DNA of 64,000 nucleotides from Pararhodobacter oceanensis (GTDB lineage: Bacteria; Pseudomonadota; Alphaproteobacteria; Rhodobacterales; Rhodobacteraceae), in the NCBI RefSeq assembly GCF_003076755.1, contig NZ_QDKM01000003.1, forward strand, positions 62,001-126,000, in the 5' to 3' direction. This document shows, in pieces, positions 27,507 to 35,670 of the stretch. The first letter of the stretch is position 1, and every line of letters starts with the position of its first letter. The notes under the pieces were generated by a model. That model saw only the letters and a program-made list of their open reading frames with translations, had not been told where the DNA came from and ran no database searches. The position numbers were made by a program, and so were the translations under genes.

Positions 27507-28055
27507 GTGACCACGCCAGATGAGCCAAGCTGGGAAGAGCTGATGCGCGCAGCAAACCGGGGCGAGCAGCGCCCCTATGCGCAGCTTTTGCAGGCGATCA
27601 CGCCAGTGGTGCGCGGCATAGTGCGGGCACGTGGCAGCGGGCTCGGACCCGAGGGTTGCGAGGATGTGGTGCAAGAGGTGCTCTTGACGATTCATCTCAA
27701 ACGACAGACATGGCGCGAGGATGCACCGCTGCGGCCTTGGCTCTATGCGGTGACCCGTCACAAGGTGATCGACGCGTTTCGCGCGCGGGGCAAACGCATC
27801 GACCTGCCGGTCGATGATTTCCTCGAGGTTCTGGCGGCTCCGCCCGGACCCGACCCGCTGGCGGCACGAGATATGGACCGCGTGATCAATGAGTTGGACC
27901 CGCGCGCCGCGCAGATCGTGCGCGCGATTGGCATCGACGGCGAGAGCGCCGCAGACACTGGCGCCCGTCTGGGTATGAGTGAGGGGGCGGTGCGCGTTGC
28001 CCTGCACAGGGCGCTGAAATCTCTCGCAAACCTGCGGGAAAGGATGATCGAATGA
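27507..28055 (+). CDS. sigF: ECF RNA polymerase sigma factor, SigF-like
   Basis: A 182-residue sigma-70 family protein with only regions 2 and 4. Region 2 (about 25-90) includes CEDVVQEVLLTIHLKRQTW and PWLYAVTRHKVIDAFR. Region 4 (about 128-180) includes DGESAADTGARLGMSEGAVRVALHRALKSL. The GTG at 27507 has AAGGAG seven bases upstream. Its stop overlaps the nrsF start (ATGA). By pairing with a DUF1109 gene and a DUF2282/692/2063 operon, it matches the Caulobacter SigF arrangement that responds to heavy metals. Confidence 0.93.
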   Translation: MTTPDEPSWEELMRAANRGEQRPYAQLLQAITPVVRGIVRARGSGLGPEGCEDVVQEVLLTIHLKRQTWREDAPLRPWLYAVTRHKVIDAFRARGKRIDLPVDDFLEVLAAPPGPDPLAARDMDRVINELDPRAAQIVRAIGIDGESAADTGARLGMSEGAVRVALHRALKSLANLRERMIE

Positions 28056-28684
28056 GAACCGAGGATCTGATCGCCGTTCTGGCCGCCGACACCGCCCCGC
28101 AGACCACGCCGGGGCAGCGGATGCTGCGCGCCCTGCCACCGGCGGCGGTGTTGACGCTGCTAGCGCTGGTCATGGTCTGGCAGGTGCGCCCCGATCTGGC
28201 GCAGATCATGGCCTCGCCCGCGGCGCTGAAAACCATCGTGCCGTCGCTGTTCGGGCTGGTGACACTCTGGCTCGGGCTCGGTGTAATGCGCCCCGAATCG
28301 CGGGCGCGGGTTCAATGGCTAGTGCTTGGCGCAATGCTGGCGATCAGTGCCGCGGTCCTCGGCGCGGTGTTGGCAACGGTCGGCCTGTCGGGGCTGATCG
28401 CGGCGCTGGATACGCCCTCGCTGTTGATCTGTTTCCTGTCGATCCCGCTCTTGTCGGCTTTGCCCTTGGCGGCGATCTTTTGGGCGATGGCCTCGGGCGC
28501 GCCCGCCCATCCGCGCCACGCCGGAATCGCTGCGGGCGCTCTGGCCGGAGCGATTGGCTCGGCCGCCTATTCGCTGCATTGCCCCGAGGATTCGCTGCTG
28601 TTTTGCCTGCCCGCTTACGGCGCAAATATGGTGATCGTGGCGGTGATCGGCGGGTTGCTCGCGCCCCGAATCTTGCGCTGGTAA
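28052..28684 (+). CDS. nrsF: NrsF-type anti-sigma factor (DUF1109), six-helix membrane protein
   Basis: A 210-residue inner-membrane protein. A short cytoplasmic N-terminus (MRTEDLIAVLAAD) precedes six predicted helices (about 30-48, 62-79, 90-110, 118-142, 158-175, 188-205). Cysteines are at 127, 177 (in SLHCPEDS) and 185. In Caulobacter NrsF, two conserved cysteines, recalled as 131 and 181, are needed for metal-triggered release of SigF; 127 and 177 here have the same spacing. It is co-translated with the sigma gene. Confidence 0.9.
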   Translation: MRTEDLIAVLAADTAPQTTPGQRMLRALPPAAVLTLLALVMVWQVRPDLAQIMASPAALKTIVPSLFGLVTLWLGLGVMRPESRARVQWLVLGAMLAISAAVLGAVLATVGLSGLIAALDTPSLLICFLSIPLLSALPLAAIFWAMASGAPAHPRHAGIAAGALAGAIGSAAYSLHCPEDSLLFCLPAYGANMVIVAVIGGLLAPRILRW

Positions 28685-28702
28685 GCACCACGCGCGCCCG
28701 CG

Positions 28703-29479
28703 TCAGTCCTTGCTACGAAACAACCCGCGTGCTTGCGGCGGCGGCAGCCTCGCGCCACGGCGGCGCACCACCGGCACGGCATATTCCGCCGTTGGATGCG
28801 GCGGCAGCCCGTGGAACCGGTGCCAGAACATCCGCCCGCCGCGCATCCGCCACATCCGCACGCTCAGCAGCACACCGGCCAGAAACCCGCCGATATGCGC
28901 CCAGAAGGCCACCGAGGAGGACGATGCAGGCGTCGACATCCCGCCCCAGACCTGCAGCGCGAACCACAGGCTCAAGAGCAACCACGCAGGCATCGCGATG
29001 ATGCGAAAGGCCACGACGAGGTAGAACCCGACCTCGACCCTTGCGCGCGGGAACATCAGGAAATACCCGCCCATAACCCCCGCCACCGCGCCCGAGGCGC
29101 CGGCCACCGGCACCTCGCTGTGCAGCGCCGAGACATATTGCATCAGTGCCGCCAGCACCCCGCACAGCAGGTAGAAACCGAGGAACTTCAGATGCCCCAT
29201 CTCGGCCTCGAGGTTGTCGCCGAAAATGCGCAGAAACAGCATGTTGAGGCCGATATGAAACCAACCACCGTGCACAAACACCGAGGTCAGCGGCGTATAC
29301 AGCCCCTCGCCCGATGTCAGCCGCGCGGGCACCATCCCCCAAGTGCGAAACACCTCGTCAATGCTGGCGCCGGTGCCCGCTGGCCAATAGGCCAGAAACA
29401 CCGCGACATTCAGCGCAATGAGCGCATAGGTGACATAGGGCGTATGGCCCGAGGGATTGCGATCGCGGATCGGTAGCAT
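28703..29479 (-). CDS. Rhomboid-family intramembrane serine protease
   Basis: A 258-residue membrane protease. The catalytic Ser129 lies in GASGAVAG and the catalytic His195 in AHIGGF. HGGWFHIGLNMLFLRIFGDN (70-89) is the conserved L1/TM2 segment. The C-terminal 50 residues are basic and Pro-rich. I start at the ATG 29479 (MLPIRDRNP); the longer frame runs into putA. It follows putA by 31 bases on the same strand, so it may be co-transcribed with it. It has no obvious functional link to proline use. Confidence 0.92.
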   Translation of the reverse strand: MLPIRDRNPSGHTPYVTYALIALNVAVFLAYWPAGTGASIDEVFRTWGMVPARLTSGEGLYTPLTSVFVHGGWFHIGLNMLFLRIFGDNLEAEMGHLKFLGFYLLCGVLAALMQYVSALHSEVPVAGASGAVAGVMGGYFLMFPRARVEVGFYLVVAFRIIAMPAWLLLSLWFALQVWGGMSTPASSSSVAFWAHIGGFLAGVLLSVRMWRMRGGRMFWHRFHGLPPHPTAEYAVPVVRRRGARLPPPQARGLFRSKD

Positions 29480-29510
29480 CTGCCTGACTTCCGCGATCTG
29501 CAGCCCTGCG

Positions 29511-32500
29511 TCAAGCGCCAGATACCTCGGCCAGCAATTGCGCGTTGCCCCCCGAGGCGGTGGTATCCACGCAGACATGGCGCTCGGTCAGCGCATGAGC
29601 GGCATCGGGATGCGTGGTGATCAGGGGCAGGATCGGCCCCGAACGCACCGCCAGAGCCTGCGCATATGCGCGCGCCTGCGCGGCCTCGCCCCACCAGAGC
29701 ACGCCGCTGAGGCCGCTCGCGGTGGTAAGCCAGTCCGCTGGCACTGCACCGCCTGCAGTCACCGCAACACCGCCGAAAGCGCGGATCGCCGCCACCTGCG
29801 AAGCCTCGGCCTCAGGCCCCGGTCCAAGGCACAGCACTGGCCCGCGCGGATGCAGGCTCAAGCGGTTTGATTCGCCGGTCGGCCCGGGCATATCGCGGGT
29901 GGTAAGCGCGGCGTCGCGGTGCGGGGCATTCAGCGCCTGTTGCACCGCGTCCAGATTGGCGGCGGGTTGATCCACGGCAGCCACCTCGGGCGCCGCCACC
30001 GGCATCGCCAGCCGCGCCACATATTCCGGCCCGCCCGCTTTCGGGCCGGTGCCGGACAGCGCCTCGCCGCCAAACGGCTGGCTGCCAACCACCGCGCCGA
30101 TCTGGTTGCGGTTCACATAGGTATTGCCGACGCGCATGGTCTCGACGATCTCTTGCACGCGGTCGTCAATGCGGGTGTGCAGCCCGAAGGTCAGCCCGTA
30201 GCCGCGCGCGTTGATCGCCGCCATCACCTTGGGCAGATCCCGCGCCTTGAACCGCGCGATATGCAGCACCGGCCCGAAGACCTCGCGCTCCAGCTCCTCG
30301 ATACCGCTGACCTTGATCGCCACCGGCGCGATGAAATGCCCTTGATCGGGCGCGCGCAACTCATGCAGCACCCGCCGCTCGCGCCGCGCCTTGCTGACAT
30401 AACTGCGGATACCGCCAGCGGCCTCGGCGTCGATCACCGGCCCGACATCTGTCGAGACCAGCCACGGATCGCCGATCTCCAGCGCATCCATCGCCCCGTA
30501 GAGCATCTGTAGCAAGTGATCGGCCACATCCTCTTGCACATAAAGGCACCGCAGCGCCGAGCACCTTTGCCCCGCCGATTGGAACGCACTGGCGACGACA
30601 TCGCGCACCACCTGTTCGGGCAGCGCGGTGCTGTCGACGATCATCGCGTTGAGCCCGCCGGTCTCGGCGATCAACGGCGCGCCGGGGTCGAGATGTTCGG
30701 CCATGGATCTGCGGATGATCTGCGCGGTCTCGGTCGAGCCGGTGAAGACCACGCCGTCAACGCGCGGATCACGGGTCAGCGCCGCGCCGACCACCGCCCC
30801 GTCGCCGGGCAGGAGTTGCAGCGCATGGGACGGCACCCCCGCTTCCAGCATCAGACGGGTGGCAAGATCGGCGACCAATGGCGTTTGCTCGGCGGGTTTG
30901 GCCAGCACCGCATTGCCCGCGGCCAAGGCGCCGGCGATCTGGCCGGTGAAAATCGCCAGCGGAAAGTTCCACGGCGAGATACAGACCAGCCGCCCGCGCG
31001 GTGTCATATCTGTGGTGATCCGCGCCGCGTAATAGCGCAGGAAATCCACCGCCTCGCGCAATTCGCCCTCGCAATCGGGCATGCTCTTACCGGCCTCCCG
31101 CGCCAGAATCGCATAGAATTCGCCTGCGTTCGCCTCATAGGCATCGGCGGCGCGGTTGAGGATCGCGGCGCGCTCCTCGGCGCTTGCGTCCCATACACGG
31201 GCCGCGCCCAATGCGGCGTCGACATCGGCGGCACTGGCCAGCGTGACCTGCCCGACACGCTCCTCAGACCGCGCGGGGTTCATCACCGGCACAACCTCAT
31301 CGCTTTGCACTGGCACCGCCAGACGCGGCGCGGCGCTGAACTCTTGGCCCACAAATGCCCCGCGCGCGGCATCGATACGCGCGAAATCCCCGCGAGCCAT
31401 CAGGTCATGCCCCACCGAATTCCGCCGCTCGGGCAGGAACAATTCCGGCCCTTTCGGCAGCGCAAAAGGCTGATGCGCAGCGAAGGGACAGGCGGCAACC
31501 TCTTCGGCGGGCACCTCTTCATCGACAATCTGGTTCACAAAGGAGGAATTCGCCCCGTTTTCCAGCAAGCGCCGCACCAGATAGGCCAGCAAGTCGCGAT
31601 GCGCCCCTACCGGCGCGTAAATCCGGCAATGCGTGCCCTCGGATTTCAGCACGATATCATGCAGCGCCTCGCCCATCCCGTGCAGCCGCTGGAACTCATA
31701 GCTGTCGCGGTCCAGCCCCGCCGCCATTTCCAGCACCGCCGCAACGGTATGCGCGTTATGGGTGGCGAACTGCGGATAGAGCCGATCAGTCAGGCCCAAC
31801 AGCTTGCGGGCATTGGCGATATAGCTGATGTCGGTGGCGGTTTTGGCGCTGAACACCGGAAACCCGTCAAGCCCGAAAACCTGCGCGCGTTTGATCTCGG
31901 TGTCCCAATAGGCGCCCTTGACCAGCCGCACCATCAGGCGGCGATCAAGCCGCTCGGCCGTCGCCGCCAGCCAGTCGATCATCGCTCCCGCGCGCGGACC
32001 GTAGGCCTGCACCACAACACCGAACCCGTCCCAACCCTCAAGCGCGGGGTCCGAGAGCACCTCGGCAATCACGTCGCGCGACAGCGCGAGGCGGTCTTGT
32101 TCCTCGGCGTCGATATTGAAGCCCATACCGTGACGCGCCGCCAGCCGCGCCAGCTTGCCGACCCGCGGCACCAATTCGCGCATCACCCGCTCGCGCTGGC
32201 CCTCCTCGTAGCGCGGATGCAGCGCCGAAAGCTTCACCGAAATCCCCGGATTTTTGCGCAGATCGTCGCTGGTGCAATTCGTCCCGATCGCCTCGATCGC
32301 GGCGGCATAGGCGGCCTGATAGCGCAGCGCATCCGCATCGGTGCGCGCCGCTTCGCCCAGCATATCATAGGAATAGGTATAGCCGCGCGCCTCCATGCCT
32401 GCGCCGCGTTTCATCGCCGACTGGATGGTCTCGCCCAGCACGAACTGGCGCCCCATTTCCTTCATCGCGCGGCCCACGGCGGTGCGGATCACCGGCTCGC

Positions 32501-32936
32501 CCAAGCGTTTCACGGCGGCACGCAGATGGCCGGCCACCCCCGGTTCGCCCTCATCCAAAACGCGGCCGGTCAGCATCAACGCCCATGTCGAGGCATTGAC
32601 CAAGGACGACGACGAGCGCCCCAGATGGGTGCCCCAATCCGAGGGCGAAATCTTATCCTCGATCAGCGCATCGACGGTGCTGGCATCCGGCACCCTGAGC
32701 AGCGCTTCGGCCAAACACATCAGCGCCACGCCTTCATCGGTGGACAGCCCGTATTCGGCCAGAAACACCTCCATCAAACCGGGTTTGGCGCCGCTACGGA
32801 TCGCCTTGACCAGCGCCGTGCCACGCGCGACGATGGCCGCGCGCGTCGCCTCATCCAACGCGGATTGCGCGATCAAATCGGTGACAATATCCGCTTCGGC
32901 GGCAGGGATTGGAAAGTTCAGAGGATCAGTGCGCAT
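29511..32936 (-). CDS. putA: Bifunctional proline dehydrogenase / L-glutamate gamma-semialdehyde dehydrogenase
   Basis: A 1141-residue enzyme that oxidises proline to glutamate with FAD, then NAD. The proline dehydrogenase domain fills about 60-480 (MVRLVKGAYWDTEIKRAQ is diagnostic). The aldehyde dehydrogenase domain spans about 510-1000, with its catalytic Cys792 in SAGQRCSALR and its Glu in AETGGLNAM. A further C-terminal domain follows. There is no N-terminal ribbon-helix-helix DNA-binding domain, so it does not repress itself; control is left to the divergent Lrp-type regulator. The ATG at 32936 has GGTGA upstream. Confidence 0.97.
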   Translation of the reverse strand: MRTDPLNFPIPAAEADIVTDLIAQSALDEATRAAIVARGTALVKAIRSGAKPGLMEVFLAEYGLSTDEGVALMCLAEALLRVPDASTVDALIEDKISPSDWGTHLGRSSSSLVNASTWALMLTGRVLDEGEPGVAGHLRAAVKRLGEPVIRTAVGRAMKEMGRQFVLGETIQSAMKRGAGMEARGYTYSYDMLGEAARTDADALRYQAAYAAAIEAIGTNCTSDDLRKNPGISVKLSALHPRYEEGQRERVMRELVPRVGKLARLAARHGMGFNIDAEEQDRLALSRDVIAEVLSDPALEGWDGFGVVVQAYGPRAGAMIDWLAATAERLDRRLMVRLVKGAYWDTEIKRAQVFGLDGFPVFSAKTATDISYIANARKLLGLTDRLYPQFATHNAHTVAAVLEMAAGLDRDSYEFQRLHGMGEALHDIVLKSEGTHCRIYAPVGAHRDLLAYLVRRLLENGANSSFVNQIVDEEVPAEEVAACPFAAHQPFALPKGPELFLPERRNSVGHDLMARGDFARIDAARGAFVGQEFSAAPRLAVPVQSDEVVPVMNPARSEERVGQVTLASAADVDAALGAARVWDASAEERAAILNRAADAYEANAGEFYAILAREAGKSMPDCEGELREAVDFLRYYAARITTDMTPRGRLVCISPWNFPLAIFTGQIAGALAAGNAVLAKPAEQTPLVADLATRLMLEAGVPSHALQLLPGDGAVVGAALTRDPRVDGVVFTGSTETAQIIRRSMAEHLDPGAPLIAETGGLNAMIVDSTALPEQVVRDVVASAFQSAGQRCSALRCLYVQEDVADHLLQMLYGAMDALEIGDPWLVSTDVGPVIDAEAAGGIRSYVSKARRERRVLHELRAPDQGHFIAPVAIKVSGIEELEREVFGPVLHIARFKARDLPKVMAAINARGYGLTFGLHTRIDDRVQEIVETMRVGNTYVNRNQIGAVVGSQPFGGEALSGTGPKAGGPEYVARLAMPVAAPEVAAVDQPAANLDAVQQALNAPHRDAALTTRDMPGPTGESNRLSLHPRGPVLCLGPGPEAEASQVAAIRAFGGVAVTAGGAVPADWLTTASGLSGVLWWGEAAQARAYAQALAVRSGPILPLITTHPDAAHALTERHVCVDTTASGGNAQLLAEVSGA

Positions 32937-33050
32937 AAATTCACCCAAAAACGCAATTTTCCTGACAATACACCCGTTGCACCCGCGTTGTTTCCCGATT
33001 ACCCCTGAACGGCAGATAAAATGCCCTATTAATGCATTGGTGACAGGACG
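32937..33050. promoter_or_regulatory. putA-putR divergent control region
   Basis: This 114-bp region between divergent starts must carry both promoters and the binding sites for the Lrp-type regulator. The stretch around 33018-33042 (ATAAAATGCCCTATTAATGC) is AT-rich against a GC-rich background and is the best place for them. I cannot define individual sites. Confidence 0.5.
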
Positions 33051-33524
33051 ATGAACTGCGACGACTTGGACAGCTTTGATCTGGCGATTCTGGGCATCAT
33101 GCGACAGGACGGGCGGATCAGCGTCACCGAACTGGCCAGCCGCATCAGCCTGTCAAAATCGCCGACACAGGCACGGCTCAAACGGCTGGAGCGTGACGGC
33201 TATATCACCGGCTATCAGGCGCTCTTGGATCATCAGCGGTTGGGGCTGGGCCATGTGGTGTTCGTCGAAGTGCGGCTCAATGACACCCGCGAGAGCGCCC
33301 TGCGCGCCTTTGCCGAGGCGGTGCATGCCACGCCCGAGATCGAGGAATGCCATCTGATTGCCGGTGCATTCGACTACCTGCTGAAGGTGCGCAGCGCCAA
33401 TATCCACAATTACCGCCAGATCCTCGCCGAGCAAATCTCGCGCCTGCCGCATGTCTCATCGACCTCGACCCATGTGGCGATGGAATCGGTCAAGGAAAGC
33501 GGCGGCACCAGCGCCACCGGCTGA
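33051..33524 (+). CDS. putR: Lrp/AsnC-family proline-responsive activator
   Basis: A 157-residue Lrp-type regulator. The N-terminal helix-turn-helix (about 8-55, DLAILGIMRQDGRISVTELA and then SKSPTQARLKRLERDGYITG) precedes a RAM/ligand domain with HLIAGAFDYLLKVR. Its position divergent from a putA lacking a DNA-binding domain matches PutR of other alphaproteobacteria, which activates putA in the presence of proline. AGGA precedes the ATG. Confidence 0.93.
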   Translation: MNCDDLDSFDLAILGIMRQDGRISVTELASRISLSKSPTQARLKRLERDGYITGYQALLDHQRLGLGHVVFVEVRLNDTRESALRAFAEAVHATPEIEECHLIAGAFDYLLKVRSANIHNYRQILAEQISRLPHVSSTSTHVAMESVKESGGTSATG

Positions 33525-33586
33525 CCCACCCTTGCGCCGCCCGCGCCATGCACTATCTATAAGGTCAGGAAATACGGGGCGTTGAT

Positions 33587-34060
33587 ATGATCCGATACGC
33601 GCTGAAATGCGAAAAAGACCACAGATTTGAAAGCTGGTTCGCCTCGGCGTCGGCCTATGACACGCTGCGCAAGGCGGGGCATGTCAGCTGCGTCGAGTGC
33701 GGCAGTGTCGAGGTGGAGAAAACCTTGATGGCGCCCGCCGTGACCGCGACCAAAGCCCCCAAGACCACCCCTGCCGCCCCGCCCGCAAAGGGCAGCGCGG
33801 ATGCTGCCGCGCGCACCGCCACCGAAGGCGCGCTGAGCACCCCGCGTGAGGCGAAGCTGGCCGCGCTGCGCCGCAAGGTCGAGGCAAACTCGGATTATGT
33901 CGGCAATAACTTCGTCTCGGAAGCCCGCGCCATGCATCTGGGCGACGCGCCCGAGCGGCCGATCTGGGGCGAGGCGCGGATCGACGAGGCCAAGGCGCTG
34001 GTCGATGACGGGGTGCCGGTGCTGCCGCTGCCGTTCATTCCGCGCTCAAAGACCAACTGA
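33587..34060 (+). CDS. DUF1178 family protein
   Basis: A 157-residue protein of unknown function, widespread in alphaproteobacteria. The N-terminus MIRYALKCEKDHRFESWFAS and the motif CVEC are diagnostic. Cys8, Cys35 and Cys38 could bind zinc. An Ala/Pro/Thr-rich linker (about 52-80) separates the two conserved parts, and the second half holds YVGNNFVSEARAMHLGDAPE. It is followed by lysC on the same strand after 164 bases. Confidence 0.9.
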   Translation: MIRYALKCEKDHRFESWFASASAYDTLRKAGHVSCVECGSVEVEKTLMAPAVTATKAPKTTPAAPPAKGSADAAARTATEGALSTPREAKLAALRRKVEANSDYVGNNFVSEARAMHLGDAPERPIWGEARIDEAKALVDDGVPVLPLPFIPRSKTN

Positions 34061-34224
34061 CCCCCGCCGAACCGCGCCCCACACGCGACCTGCTGTCGCA
34101 GAACCGCCGGTCTGCAGCGCCTATCCGCCTTGTAATGCTGCAAACTCTTGCGCGCCGCGCCTGCCGCGCGTAAGAGAAGCCGCGCCGCACATCGGGTGCG
34201 GGGCAGGTTTTTGCGGGGGCTGGA

Positions 34225-35496
34225 ATGCCTACTTTGGTGATGAAATTCGGCGGCACCTCCGTCGCCAACCTCGAGCGCATCGCGAATGTCGCCGAGAAAA
34301 TCTCGCGCGAGGTCGAGCGCGGCTATAATGTCATCGTCATTGTCTCGGCCATGTCGGGCAAAACCAATGAATTGATCGGCTGGGTCAATGACACCTCCGA
34401 TATCTATGACGCGCGCGAATATGACGCGGTGGTCGCCTCGGGCGAGAATGTCACCGCCGGATTGATGGCGCTGCGGCTGCAGGAAATGGGCGTCTCGGCG
34501 CGCAGCTGGCAGGGCTGGCAAGTGCCGATCAACACCACCTCGGCGCATTCGGCGGCGCGGTTCGTGTCGATCCCGCGCGACAATATCGAGGCGAAATTCG
34601 CCGAAGGCTTCCGCGTCGCCGTGGTCGCGGGCTTTCAGGGCGTCAGCCCCGAGGGCCGCATCACCACGCTGGGCCGCGGCGGCTCGGACACCACCGCGGT
34701 CGCTTTTGCCGCCGCTTTCGAGGCCGAGCGCTGCGATATCTACACCGATGTGGACGGGGTCTATACCACCGACCCGCGGATCACCGCCAAAGCCCGCAAG
34801 CTGGATAAGATCAGCTACGAAGAAATGCTTGAACTCGCCAGCCTTGGCGCCAAAGTGCTGCAAACCCGCTCGGTCGAGCTGGCGATGCGCTACGGGGTGC
34901 GGCTGCGGGTGCTCTCGTCGTTTGACGAAACCGATGAAACGTCCGGCACTATGGTCTGTGACGAGGAGGAAATCATGGAATCTAAAGTCGTCTCGGGCAT
35001 CGCCTTTTCGCGTGACGAAGCCAAGGTCACCCTCGTTACCGTCGAGGACCGGCCCGGCATTGCCGCCGCAATCTTCGGCCCCTTGGCCGATGCCGGTGTC
35101 AACGTCGATATGATCGTCCAGAACATCAGCGAAAAAGACTATGACGAGGTCCATCCGGGCGCGGTCACCGATATGACCTTTTCCTGCCCGATCGACCAGA
35201 TCAACCGCGCCCGCAAAGCGATGGAGAACGCCAAGGCCGCTGGCTCGATCAACTATGAAAACCTGATCGTTGATGCGGATGTCTCGAAGGTTTCGGTGGT
35301 CGGCATCGGCATGCGCAGCCACACCGGCGTTGCCGCCAAGATGTTCCGTGCGCTGGCCGCCGAGGGCGTCAACATCAAGGTGATCTCGACCTCCGAGATC
35401 AAGATCTCGGTGCTGATCGACCGCAAATATATCGAACTCGCGGTACAAACCCTGCATGATGAATTCGATCTGGGCGCCCCCGCCGACGACGTTTAA
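34225..35496 (+). CDS. lysC: Aspartate kinase
   Basis: A 423-residue aspartokinase that phosphorylates aspartate at the head of the lysine, threonine and methionine pathways. The catalytic N-terminus has KFGGTSV (7-13) and GRGGSDTTAVA. Two ACT domains in the last ~160 residues (VEDRPGIAAAIF, VVGIGMRSHTGVAAKMF) imply feedback control by end products. GGGGCTGGA precedes the ATG. The next gene is ptsP, a linkage common in alphaproteobacteria. Confidence 0.97.
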   Translation: MPTLVMKFGGTSVANLERIANVAEKISREVERGYNVIVIVSAMSGKTNELIGWVNDTSDIYDAREYDAVVASGENVTAGLMALRLQEMGVSARSWQGWQVPINTTSAHSAARFVSIPRDNIEAKFAEGFRVAVVAGFQGVSPEGRITTLGRGGSDTTAVAFAAAFEAERCDIYTDVDGVYTTDPRITAKARKLDKISYEEMLELASLGAKVLQTRSVELAMRYGVRLRVLSSFDETDETSGTMVCDEEEIMESKVVSGIAFSRDEAKVTLVTVEDRPGIAAAIFGPLADAGVNVDMIVQNISEKDYDEVHPGAVTDMTFSCPIDQINRARKAMENAKAAGSINYENLIVDADVSKVSVVGIGMRSHTGVAAKMFRALAAEGVNIKVISTSEIKISVLIDRKYIELAVQTLHDEFDLGAPADDV

Positions 35497-35515
35497 ACAC
35501 GGGCTGGCGCGCAAA

Positions 35516-35541
35516 CGGGCAGTGCTCTTGCGCGCTGCCCG
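35516..35541 (+). other. Inverted repeat between lysC and ptsP
   Basis: A perfect 7-bp stem CGGGCAG / CTGCCCG with a 12-nt loop is flanked by GGCGC and GCGCC, which can extend it. No T-tract is present. It may be a weak terminator or an mRNA processing structure. Confidence 0.35.
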
Positions 35542-35670
35542 CGCCAAAAGCACTGCGGCCCCTTGCGTGCCTAGCGCCGATATATGGCCGCCTTGCCGTT
35601 TCCCTTATAAGCTGAGTTGGTTTACTGTTGGCCCGCCCTGCCTTGATAGCACGTGAGGACGCACGCCCTG

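Noticed and set aside
27213-28139. A 308-codon minus-strand frame covering the bufA-sigF intergenic region and sigF.
   Set aside because: It overlaps the bufA start and the sigma gene and has no recognisable domain; a shadow frame.
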